A stretch of DNA of 64,000 bases, from positions 1-64,000 of the forward strand of contig SWBL01000046.1 of the NCBI GenBank assembly GCA_024195585.1, given 5' to 3'. Made by a program: the position numbers and the translations under genes. Under the pieces are notes generated by a model, which worked only from the letters and a program-made list of their open reading frames with translations, had not been told where the DNA came from and did no database searches. This document shows, piece after piece, positions 31,302 to 41,188 of this stretch. Source of the DNA: Aureobasidium sp. EXF-3400. Its lineage: Eukaryota; Ascomycota; Dothideomycetes; Dothideales; Saccotheciaceae. How positions within the stretch are numbered: position 1 is the first letter of the stretch; each line of letters opens with the position of its first letter.

Positions 31302-32186
31302 ATGCTTTTCTCGACCCTTCCACTCCTTTTCGCAGCTACTGCGCTTGCGAGCCCTGTCCATCAACACAGTCGTTTATACAAGCGTGCTTGCGCTGCCGGC
31401 CCTGATACTCCAGCCGAGTTCCTCAGCTACACGGGCTATTCAGACCTGGCTTTGAACGCAGTCACTCCTCCCGGATACACAAACACCTTTACCAACCTTC
31501 AAGCCAGCAGCAGTGCAGATGGTTATGGCGGTTACACCGTCCTCCCCAGCTACGATGTCGCTTCCTGCGCAGCTCAATGCACATCCCGCGCCAACTGCCA
31601 GGCCTTCAACATTTACTTCGAGCGCGCACCTGCTGCCGCTCCATCCAACTGCACCAGCGCTGCAACTATAAAATGCGTATTCTGGAGTGGCGCTGTAAGC
31701 CCCTCCAACGCCCAAAACATCGGCTCCACACAAAACAACTTCCAAATCGTTATTGCTGGATCAAACGGCTATGTCGCTTCTGCAATCTCCCCATCTGCTG
31801 GGTACTCCATGCCTGTCTTGCTCAACAACAATGCTATTCAAGCACCTCTGGACTGCAATGGCAAAGACACATATCTCGGATTCCAGACTTTCAACACCAG
31901 TTTTGATGCTAGTAGGTGTGCGGCAGCATGTTCTGCTCAAGCTGCGTATGCAGTTGCTCACCCACCCAGCGATGGCAGTGAGCCAAAGACATGTCAGTTC
32001 TTCAATACTTATATGGAGAGCAAGAATGGGGTTGCGCAGGACCAGAAGTGTGTTTTGTATAGTCAGACTTGGGGCAAGAGTGTTGCGACTAATACTGGAT
32101 ATTCGTATGGAGAGGATGTTTATTCGGTGGGTATGTCTTATGCTTACTCGAATGCTACGGACGCGGGTATTTGTGTCAAGGCTTAA
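31302..32186 (+). CDS. Secreted PAN/Apple-like cysteine-rich protein
   Basis: An intronless protein of 294 residues. The signal peptide is about residues 1-17 (LFSTLPLLFAATALAS), and a Kex2-type LYKR site at about 25-28 leaves a mature protein starting near 'ACAAG'. Two Cys-rich blocks look like repeated PAN/Apple-type modules. One is 'YDVASCAAQCTSRANCQAFN' with later Cys in 'SNCTSAATIKCVFWSG'. The other is 'FDASRCAAACSAQAAYA' with 'KTCQFFNTYMES' and 'QKCVLYSQTW'. The pattern C-x3-C then 'C-x-F-N-x-Y' then 'C-x-x-x-S' is common in fungal secreted proteins with carbohydrate- or wall-associated roles. Function is unknown. Pure Ala/Ser-rich linkers and sequons suggest glycosylation. Confidence 0.82.
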   Translation: MLFSTLPLLFAATALASPVHQHSRLYKRACAAGPDTPAEFLSYTGYSDLALNAVTPPGYTNTFTNLQASSSADGYGGYTVLPSYDVASCAAQCTSRANCQAFNIYFERAPAAAPSNCTSAATIKCVFWSGAVSPSNAQNIGSTQNNFQIVIAGSNGYVASAISPSAGYSMPVLLNNNAIQAPLDCNGKDTYLGFQTFNTSFDASRCAAACSAQAAYAVAHPPSDGSEPKTCQFFNTYMESKNGVAQDQKCVLYSQTWGKSVATNTGYSYGEDVYSVGMSYAYSNATDAGICVKA

Positions 32187-32460
32187 GAAGCTATTGTAAG
32201 ATCGGTGGAGAGAAGATGTTAACATTGACGATACATGATGGATGTTTTATCATGAGAGGAGATGTACGATACAGCAGTATAGCTAGAACGCGGAGATCAA
32301 TGGACACGAGGATAAAACTGCATGCTTGATAGTCTTTAGTATCTTTGTATAGTAGCATCCTCCTTATTTGCATATTATGGACCTCTTAGCTTCTAGCTCT
32401 GGCAAAAATCGCAGACCTAGATTCATCCAATATGAACAGGACGTAATTATGCAAAAGGTC

Positions 32461-32480
32461 AAAAAAAAAGAAAAAACAAG
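32461..32480 (-). terminator. Pol III terminator of tRNA-Glu
   Basis: On the minus strand, T6 and T9 tracts follow directly after the tRNA 3' end. Confidence 0.6.
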
Positions 32481-32481
32481 A

Positions 32482-32613
32482 CACCGTGAGCAGGATTTGA
32501 ACCTGCGATCTCCCGATTCGAAAGAATGACTAGACAAATGAATGACTAATCAAACGATTGGTATCAAACGAGTGATCCGAGAATCGGGTATGTTACCACT
32601 ACACCACCACGGC
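32482..32613 (-). tRNA. tRNA-Glu (anticodon CTC) with 60-nt intron
   Basis: The minus-strand reading gives a full cloverleaf. The acceptor 5' strand is GCCGTGG (32613-32607), pairing with TCACGGT at 32489-32483 and allowing two G-U pairs. The D-arm is GTGT/ACAT. The anticodon stem is CCCGA/TCGGG around TTCTCG+A, giving anticodon CTC. The T-arm GCAGG-TTCAAAT-CCTGC is perfect. Exon 1 is 32613-32578 and exon 2 is 32517-32482, 72 bases when joined. The intron (32577-32518, 60 bases) sits after position 37, the normal site cut by tRNA-splicing endonuclease. The discriminator base is G. Confidence 0.9.
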
Positions 32614-33021
32614 TTTTTTTGCTTGTTAATAGCCTCTGAAGAAGTTGCAATATATTGTTTGGTGGATGGGAGGCAAGATGGAGTTCGTGTGAGCAAGTTT
32701 CCTAAGGGAGGTGGGTCACGGGGCTTCCGACATCGTAGCACAGCGAACTATGAACTCAATGCATCGTGAATGACCAGATGCAGCAGGGACGGAGACGAAC
32801 AGTATCAACAAAGCGATAGATTTGTGATTCCTTGATGAGGTTTGCCGTTGCATTATTGCTGACTTCATATGTCTCGTTGCGACAATTCTGAGTGGTATAG
32901 AAGGGTATATCAGTTTAATCGTGCAAGATCCCGAAATCCGTAATACACAACCCTCCAGAGTGGCTCAGATTTTGAGAAAGGGCCCGAGACAATCGGTGGA
33001 GATGGAGTTCGAAAGTGAATC
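32614..33021. other. Spacer upstream of tRNA
   Basis: About 400 bases between the tRNA and the 3' end of the next gene; nothing seen. Confidence 0.5.
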
Positions 33022-34317
33022 TCAAGGCTCAAACGCTTTGGGATATAATCTTCCATGAAGAGCTTTGACTCCAGGCTCTTGCACATCATATACATCGCTC
33101 TTGTGCAGCTCGGCCCAGTTTTCAGGAAGACGCATATACGGTGGCACGCGATATTGACCATCGCAAGCTCCGAGGTTGCATCGGAGATGGCACTTGCCAT
33201 AGAGTCGGCAATAGCAATCAGAGGCACTAGGGCATGCTTGCTTGTTCAACTCGTCCAGGTCTACAGGGCCGTCTTGTTGCGGAACAAACAGAACGTGCCA
33301 AAGGTACGACAGCACTCGTCCAGCGATGCGGTCGTCACGGGGAGCAGCATTAGAATTCCTTGACATGCCGTAGCCATCGAGGAGCCACTGTCTTATAGCA
33401 ACATACTCTTCGCGCGAGTGTCGGTGTATCGATTTTCTAGAAACGACAAACTGAGCGCAGCATTGCGCACGTAATGTGTCACTTCTTCCAAGTTTCAATT
33501 CCTTGCTCTTTCCATGCTTAAGGTATTCGTCACCGCCAAACAAGACGGCGAAAGCTTGTGGCATAGCGGCGTCCGAGACGGATCTCGCACTCCAGGGCTG
33601 CAGTACAGAGTTGATGGTGTTTTCAAAACTGCCCTGTGGTGGACCGAAATCTTTGGGACATGTGCCTGCGTTCCAGTCGCATCGAAGGTTGTGATATCCA
33701 GTAGCTGCAAGTGCAGATGGGACGTTCAGAGCGGCCAAGCTGGCTGCGTTGTCGTATAAGGGATCGTCATTGTGCCATTGGAATCTGCTGCCGTGGACAA
33801 AGACCGCACCAGCTTGCGGAATCGAGTCGTAGTTGTCGATCAGGAAGGTGAGGTAAGTGATAGACTCGTGGCCTCGGTTGGCAGGCACGCGAAGGTTCTT
33901 AACGGTCGGATCTGAAGGCGCATCGACTTCGTAAATGCAAAGGTGGTACTTGGATGAGAGACGTTCTAGCCATTCGGTGTCGCCATCAGCTTTGACGTGC
34001 GAGACCACCAAAGCGGGTTTGGAGCCTTTCTCGAGGCCAGGACATGTGCCTCGGGCTTCAGGGAGACTCTCTGCTGTTGTTCTGTAGCGAATTGTGTTCC
34101 ATGAGAATACCTTCGCTGTAGATGGCCGCAGGAGCGAGACGATGAAGTAGATGACTACACACAAAAAGGCCAATTGCAACAGCGACTTGCGCGACCTTCG
34201 CAACATGTCGACGCAGCTGTCTTTGCTCTCTTCATCCTGCCTTGATGGAGCTTGACATTCTCCAACATCATCGACCCGCACGAGCCGTTCCGCATTCTCT
34301 CCTTCCTGCACTGCCAC
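33022..34317 (-). CDS. DUF3431 family type II membrane protein
   Basis: An intronless protein of 431 residues. A cytosolic tail of about 45 residues is followed by one membrane helix (about 47-63, 'LLQLAFLCVVIYFIVSL') and a lumenal domain, a type II layout typical of Golgi enzymes. The domain has the DUF3431 pattern: 'ALVVSHVKADGDTEWLERL', 'YEVDAP', 'VPANRGHESITYLTFLIDNY', 'AVFVHGSRFQWHND' and 'GYHNLRCDW'. The family is widespread in filamentous fungi and has been linked by fold comparison to glycosyltransferase-like proteins, but no reaction is established to my knowledge. The C-terminus has a Cys-rich 'CYCRLYGKCHLRCNLGACDG' stretch. Confidence 0.9.
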   Translation of the reverse strand: MAVQEGENAERLVRVDDVGECQAPSRQDEESKDSCVDMLRRSRKSLLQLAFLCVVIYFIVSLLRPSTAKVFSWNTIRYRTTAESLPEARGTCPGLEKGSKPALVVSHVKADGDTEWLERLSSKYHLCIYEVDAPSDPTVKNLRVPANRGHESITYLTFLIDNYDSIPQAGAVFVHGSRFQWHNDDPLYDNAASLAALNVPSALAATGYHNLRCDWNAGTCPKDFGPPQGSFENTINSVLQPWSARSVSDAAMPQAFAVLFGGDEYLKHGKSKELKLGRSDTLRAQCCAQFVVSRKSIHRHSREEYVAIRQWLLDGYGMSRNSNAAPRDDRIAGRVLSYLWHVLFVPQQDGPVDLDELNKQACPSASDCYCRLYGKCHLRCNLGACDGQYRVPPYMRLPENWAELHKSDVYDVQEPGVKALHGRLYPKAFEP

Positions 34318-35560
34318 ACCCCTTCAGCCACAAAGCTTGGTGCTCGCATCTAGACCTTTGAATTTATATTGCACAACACTTCAACTCCTCGTCAACTCGA
34401 CTAGCTTTCGTGTTCTGATGAGCAGACGGAAGCCGTGTTCCTGCATTCTAAGCTGCAGCAGGAATTGCCCGGGAATGCTCGGTTAGACGGCCACGGTGCC
34501 CAATACAATAGTCCATCCGGTCGTGCCTAGCTTTTGACTTTACCCACACACTTCCTTGATTCGGACGATCCACCGAGTCGCAAGCATCGAACCTATCCTG
34601 AAGTTACAATCTTTTTCAGCGAAAGACAACGACCTCTCAAAGGCCATGCGAGGAAACAAACGCTGTCATCTCAATGATATTGCATAGCTACCCGTGCTTG
34701 TTGTCGTCAAGCTTGTGCGGCGGTACGCCTGGTGGTTGTCGAGTTAACCACACAATGATAAATTAGAGGCCAGCAACGGCATCGCTGCCCATACTTGGTC
34801 GCTGACTTGATAAAGTTGTCATTCAGGCGCGGGTTACCTACTCGAACGTCTTGATATTACAAGATGTCGTGCAAAGGTGGGACTCGATGTGTAATAATGG
34901 TGTTCACCATCAACCATGTCTGTGTCGCCAAGTCGGAAGCAGGCGGCCCATCATTGTGATATGCCTACTCTGTAACAAGACTATCACGACTCGCAGACGT
35001 CCAAGTTTCTCCTGAGGGGTGAATAGAGAGGAGACAAGCGTAGCATATGCTGGTCAGCTGGTACATGTACTTATGCATACAAAAGATGCAAAGGAGACGG
35101 CTGGGGAAATTATTTCCATGTGATAAGCTCCGACAGTCTCTAGGATTTGATGTGTGTGGATCTACGAACGAGATGAAGATCAGCCGTAGTGATTTGAGAT
35201 TTGCTGCACCTTTGCAAAGCAGACTTTGGGACCAAGTGAAACACGAGCAACCAGGACAAACAGAACAGCGACAGTCGATGCACCAACAATCGCAAGTGGC
35301 TTGTTCGTCCGTCTTTGTTCACTGCTTGGCCGTTTTAGGTTGGCACGCTCCATCCTGCACAAAACAAACCGGCCAAGGGTCCGTCCACGTCATTGATAGA
35401 GCGGCCTGGGCGCTGGCTGTGTGACGTACAGACAATCTCTCCACACAATTCCATCATTACGCGACCCTTTCCCTCATACCGTTCGCTTTTGCATCTTTAC
35501 CCAATTTTCTTGCCGTCTTCTGCTTCCTGTGAGATACCACCGATACCCTCCTGCAACTGA
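34318..35560. promoter_or_regulatory. Divergent promoter region, 1.2 kb
   Basis: Between the DUF3431 gene (minus) and the Slm1-like gene (plus). Only short frames occur. The last 100 bases are C/T-rich as in fungal leaders. Confidence 0.4.
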
Positions 35561-38479
35561 ATGGTCACCATGGCCTCGTACACACAATCTCCGCCGCAAA
35601 ATGGCCTCTACGAGTCTGTGCCGCAGCCACCTGAGCCTCTTCAGAACAGGGGCTTCGGCAATGCTTCGCAACACGATTTCGCCATTGGTAAGTCACGCTG
35701 AAATGCTGTACTCAATTGTCGAGTATGCTGACTTGTGCAGAGGGCGAAAAACCAATCACAGTTGGAGGTACTGTTGGTAACCCAACCCCTGTTGTCCTCG
35801 AGGATGCAGGCGTCAACCGCACTGTATCCAACGCCTCGACTGCCGCATACCGAGACATGACCCCTTCGCGCGGTGGTACTCTCAAGAAGAAGGCCAGTGT
35901 CAGCCGCAGGTCGAGTCTCGGTCGCAGCGCTAGTCGCAGAAGTCGCGCTGGAAGCATTGCTGGTGTTGGTACCCCAGGCGCTCGCGAAGACTACAACAGC
36001 GCCTTGACCACTCCTATTCCCACTCATGGTAGCCCTACTGACATTCTTGCGAACCGCTTCCAAGGTATGTTGAATCGCTTGATCTTGTCGTTTTTCGATT
36101 TTGACTTTTTTTTTTTGCAGCATGGCGCACACTATTGAAGTCCTTGATCACATACTTCCGTGAAATTCAATCCAGCTACGAGTCGCGCAGCAAGGCCTTG
36201 ATCAAGGTTTCGAATGTTTTGGCCAATTCCGAGCATCCCACTGTTTTCATCACCGATGGTGGCCTTGCAGATGCCTCGCGCATCCTTGGTGACTACCACA
36301 AGCATTCAGTCGCCGAATCAAACAAATCACGCGATATTGAGCAGGATGTCGTTGCGGCTTTGACTGGGCTCAGAAGCGATCTGGGCCAGAAGATCAAGGA
36401 GATTAAGAGTCTTAATGGCGACTTCAAGAACTCCGTCGACAAAGAAAAGGAAACGACACGCAGGGCCGTTGATGCTCTTGCCGAAGCCTTGCAGCACGCA
36501 GATCACGGTGACGCCAGCAAGTCTGATCCTTTCATCGTTCGTCTTGGGGTAGACCGCAGTGTTGAGAAGCAGATTGATGAGGAAAATTACCTGCACCGTG
36601 CATACCTCAACCTTGAGAGCTCAGGCCGTGAACTCGAGTCGATTGTTGTGGGCGAGATCCAGAAGGCTTACAATGCCATGGCCAGCATCCTCAAGCGCGA
36701 GGGTGATGATGCGTACAACACTGTGGAGCAGCTTCGTGGCGGTCCCATTGCCATGCCCAAGGACCTTGAGTGGTCGCGCTTCGTCGAAACCGACCCTCAC
36801 TTTGTCAACCCTAGACTGCCTCTTCGCCGTATTGAGGATATCGATTACCCTGGAAAGCATGATCCAGCAGCTGCTGAGGTCAGAGCCGGCATGCTCGAGC
36901 GCAAGAGCAAGTATCTCAAAAGCTACACTCCTGGCTGGTACGTTCTGTCGCCAACTCACTTGCACGAGTTCAAGTCGGCCGACAAGATCTACTCGCAACC
37001 TCCTGTCATGTCGCTCTACCTGCCTGACCAGAAGCTGGGTTCTCATTCTGAGCCCGGCTCGTCATCGCACAAGTTCATGCTCAAGGGCCGTCAGAGCGGC
37101 GGTATGCACCGTGGCCATTCCTGGGTCTTCCGTGCCGAGTCATACGAGACGATGATGGCTTGGTACGAGGCCATCAAGATTCTGACCGAAAAGACTGGCG
37201 AAGAGCGCGATGCCTTTGTTCGTCAGCATGTGCGCAGCATCAGCCAAAACAGTCACCGCCATAGCATCAGCAGTGATGGTCTAGAGGAAGACGAGGCTGA
37301 CCGGGTTCCCTACTCTGCTCAGTCCAGCGTCGTCAATCAGCCTATTGGTGAGACTCGTCTCCAGCGCCCAGTCCCAGGTGAGTATGTGCTGTCCCTTTCA
37401 TAGCTTAGTTCTACATTGTACAGAGCACAAACTGACGCAGTACGAAAGGCGGTCGCTTCCCGTCTGATCTTCAGATCCCTCGCACTATCGCCGCATCGCC
37501 TGACAGCGATTCTGATGAGGCCGACCACAGCACCGTTCCTGGCGTGACTGCTCTCCCTGCTGTAGCCGTCGTCGAACCTGCTCGCTACGATGACCCTTAC
37601 CGCCTTCAGGGCGTTGCTACTCATGAGCAACAGCCTGCGTTCACATCCGCCACTCCTGGCTCTGTCGCTCATGCCAGAGAGACTTTGCCTATCAGACAGG
37701 AAGCCTCTACACCTGAGTCTTACCAGCCCAACCCTGTGGACAACTTCAACACAACTTCGGTTCCTCAGAATAACATGGTCCAACCCACCCAGACGTTCGT
37801 CTTGCCTGTCCAGCACGCAGCTCCAGCTCACCAGCCCCAGCCTGATGTTCCCATCAGCCCTGTCGAACAGCCACAATTTCTAGCCCCTCAGGCCGCTAAA
37901 CCAATGAGACAAAACACCAACTACAGCGACTGGATGGCTCCCGCAGCTGCAGGAGTCGGCGCAGGCGTCTTGGGCACCGAAGCCTACCGTCATCAACAGA
38001 ACAAGAATCTGTCTTCTACCAATCCCATTTCTGAAGAACAACAAACCCCTTACGAAGACGAGCGTCCTCGTGATTTGACTGGTGGTCACCCCACCATGCC
38101 AACCACTAATGACGCTGCTACCACTAATCCTTCAGCTTTTGCAGCCAACAACGGCATTTCAGGTGCTACATACACTAGCACTGCATCCACCCATGGCGCT
38201 GAGACTCCTGGTGCTCAGGACACCGATGGTCTCGGTGGCCTCGAAAGCGAAGGTGCACATGAAACCGGCAATTTTTTCCCCAAGGTTGTTAGACACGACA
38301 CCGACATGAGCGTAAGCAAGCTTCACGTTCCCGGTGAATTCCCTCCTGCCACTCCTGGATTTGCTCCCACCGAGCAAAAGCCTGAGCAAAGGGCTCAGGG
38401 AAGCCTGTCTCCTCGTCCTGCAGTGGGCTCCCACGGTACTTTCATCGCACCCTCTGCCTGGGACTTGGCAAGAGAGTAA
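35561..38479 (+). CDS. Slm1-like BAR-PH domain protein
   Basis: Spliced model: exons 35561-35687, 35741-36064, 36121-37381 and 37441-38479, 916 residues. A start at the second ATG (35570) is also possible. The third donor (GTATGT at 37382) was chosen over the nearby GTGAGT because only it joins in frame to the consensus CAG acceptor. The N-terminal 150 residues are Ser/Arg-rich with 'VSRRSSLGRSASRRSR'. Residues 151-400 form a helical F-BAR/BAR-like domain ('WRTLLKSLITYFREIQSSYE' start), and about 405-510 is a PH domain ('MLERKSKYLKSYTPGWYVLS'). The rest is disordered, rich in Pro, Thr and Gln. This order is that of yeast Slm1/Slm2, PI(4,5)P2-binding plasma-membrane proteins that activate TORC2-Ypk signalling. 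Confidence 0.9.
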
Positions 38480-39349
38480 AGCATACAACGACAGCTCAAA
38501 AGATACAAAGCACGGGAAGTAAACAGGACTGTGGTGAACGACATGACTTTTTTCTCGTGATGACATGATTTCTTATGTTACCTCTGATCTTTTTTGATGT
38601 TGTTGATTAGTTTTTTTGGTTTTGCGTTTTCTGTCTTTTTTTCTGTTTTTGGTTCTTGACGAACATCGCGATTACCCTGTGTTACTCGGTTTTGTTTTTC
38701 TGTTACTATAAACGCACAACTCTAGTAATGTAATCCACAGTCTTATTTATTCTTTTGGCATGACAATTTTCTTATACACTTGTTCGGGTCAACTTTGTGC
38801 CTATATGAGCTTCTTTGGTCATAGTTCAGTGGTCAAGTAGCGCTTGAGATCATGAGCAGAGACGTTCTTAGCATTTGGACTCATCGACAAGGCCGAAACT
38901 GGACCAGAACTTGTGAGTTCTGCTGTAACCAAATGGTTGCTCGACGAGCCGAGGTTTTGAGAGGTATAAGGGGTTGGTTAAAGTGTTATTCAAGGATCAG
39001 GGTAGCAGACACAGCGACTCTGACTTGGTCGTGGACAAAGTCTTACTGATTTCCCGTGATGTCTCGTGAAGGTGCGACGGCGTAGTTGACAACTTTGCTC
39101 GGTATACTTTTCCCGAAAGCAAGAATGGTGCATTGATCAGCGATGTGTTGTAAAGTGTTCCTAGGCACCAGTGTTGAAAGTGACTTAGAAAGGTCAAAAG
39201 TCTCCACGTCATCCACCCATCTATCTTATTTTACCTTCTATCTTGGACAAATAAACACAACACAAACAACTACACCTGTTTTTGTCATATAGCGCATTCC
39301 AGCCAGACAACATTACATATCAACCACCTCGCAAAGCCGCAAGAAAACC
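38480..39349. other. 3' UTR and spacer, 870 bp
   Basis: A T-rich downstream region of the Slm1-like gene, then the promoter of the PARG-like gene. No gene seen. Confidence 0.5.
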
Positions 39350-40179
39350 ATGCCGGAAATAGCCACCCGCCGCCAAATCTGCGAAGATACAATCCGTCGC
39401 TCAGAGCACATAACAGTAACAACACCAGGAGCTTCATTATCCAGTACCTTCATAACAAAAACCACATACCCTGAACTCTCGCCTTTGGACCCTACATTTC
39501 CAGCCTTGCCACCAAAACGCATAGAAGTCATTGACTCGGACACATTTCTGTGCGCGCGAAACATGCTAACCACAACTCCAACCCTGAAAAACAAAATCGC
39601 AGTTTTGAATTTGGCATCTGATGAAGAGCCCGGTGGTGGATGGAGGTACACTTTGAGTATGACACAAGAAGAAGCGTTGTGTTATTCTTCTACTCTGTTT
39701 CAGACGTTGAAAAAAGAATATTATCCTTGGCCTAATACCGGACAAGGAAGTATAGCAGGAGTGTTTTCGCCTAATGTGGTGGTGTTTAGAGATACTTTGG
39801 ATAACGGGTGTCGCGAGTTGGGTGAAGAGGAGAGGACAGTGGTTTCGGTGGTTACGGTTGCGGCGCCTAGACGTCCTGAACTTACTGAGGATGGACAAGA
39901 GTTCGTGGATGGGACTGTGTTGGAGGGGTTTCGTGAGAAGGTTAGGTTGGTGTTGAGGTGTGCGGCAAGAGAAGGCAAGACTGGATTGGTGCTGGGGGCG
40001 TTGGGCTGTGGTGCTTATCGATGTCCGCCGCAGCTGGTTTGCGAGAGATGAAGCAGGTGTTGGAGGAAGAAGAGTTTAGGGGTTGGTTCGAGAGGGTGGT
40101 GTTTGCGGTCTATGGTACTGGACCTGTGGGCAAGAGGAATCTGGAGGTGTTTCGGAAGGTGTTTGGCAGTGAGACTTGA
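39350..40179 (+). CDS. Microbial-type PARG (DUF2263) with late frameshift
   Basis: Residues 1-233 run from the ATG at 39350 to a stop at 40049-40051. The N-terminal domain 'TRRQICEDTIRRSE', the phosphate-binding 'LNLASDEEPGGGWRY', and the catalytic pattern GGG-X8-QEE (G95-G97, Q106-E108) identify the microbial-type poly(ADP-ribose) glycohydrolase family. It removes ADP-ribose from proteins. 'TGLVLGALGCGAYRCPP' near the end is the conserved second half of the macrodomain. The expected final helix and strand ('MKQVLEEEEFRGWFERVVFA', 'NLEVFRKVF') follow immediately at 40048-40179 but in another frame. The break sits at a GAGAGA tract (40042-40048), consistent with a 2-base slip. The encoded protein would therefore miss about 40 C-terminal residues. 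It may be a true mutation or an assembly error. Confidence 0.85.
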
Positions 40180-41188
40180 GGGTACTGTTAGTGTGGAGGC
40201 ACTGTATCTAGAGCTGTGAGTTCTAGCTTGATGATACGAAACTGGTCAATAAATCCTGGACCTTTTACTGTGGAGTATGGCCCCGGGCATATGCTTGCTC
40301 CACGAGATCTCGATGATGGACAAGTTCGTGTGCATCGCGAGAGAGTATGATTCTCGTGCGTGTTTGTGGCGGCTTACAAGGTCGAAATGAACATGGATCT
40401 GTAAGCCCCTGTTCTTTGTTCTCGGGTACATACCAGGACCAGGGGTACTTCGGAGGGTATACCGACGGTTGATGTATGCTTACCTTCCCGCAGATAGTGT
40501 CGATTTCCGTGCCGCATCTTACATGTCGAGTCGTGAATATTTCTTGAACCATGGGCAGAAGACGGAAGCCCTGAAAGTGTGGCTAGCCATTCCGTCATTC
40601 GATGACTCGCAAGCCATGATACAAGCAGATGCGGCAGAGAGATGTATGATCTATTGAAGAATGCAAGAGATCAAGAAGGGTCGATGTGGGTTGAATTGGG
40701 TTGTTGCGCTACTGCAGGTGTATCGTGTTCAAGGACCGCTGTGCATAAGCGATAATGGGGCGCGATTGGTGATTCGCTGGCAAATATTATTGCATAGGAT
40801 TAATGGACCGAAAGACAGAGTTAGTCGGCTATGAAGGGCCGTTGCAACGTTTATTTGGTTAAAGTTACAGCGGAGATCATAGAGCCATGGCAGAATGTCC
40901 AAATATCGCTTATGCAAACAGATGGCTTGGTTAAGAAGGAAGAATTGGCAACTTGATTTGCAATTGAAGGCATGGTTCCAAAGAAATAGCTAGCGCTTGG
41001 CTACTGACTGCTGAACCGAGTCAGTTTTGTGGCGCGAAGATCATCTATCTTGGGCTTGGGGAGGGAGCGAGTCGAGTCGGCGCGACCGTTTCGGCAACGC
41101 TTTTGGAAAGTTGACTTTTCCAGAGTGGACTCTGTGGCAGAGGGGTATACCCACTCTGTTATAACCGCTTAGTTAGGTACCGACGACA
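40180..41188. other. Intergenic, 1.0 kb
   Basis: Between the PARG-like gene and the ARF-GEF gene. A 62-codon frame at 40469-40657 has no recognisable feature. No gene called. Confidence 0.45.
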
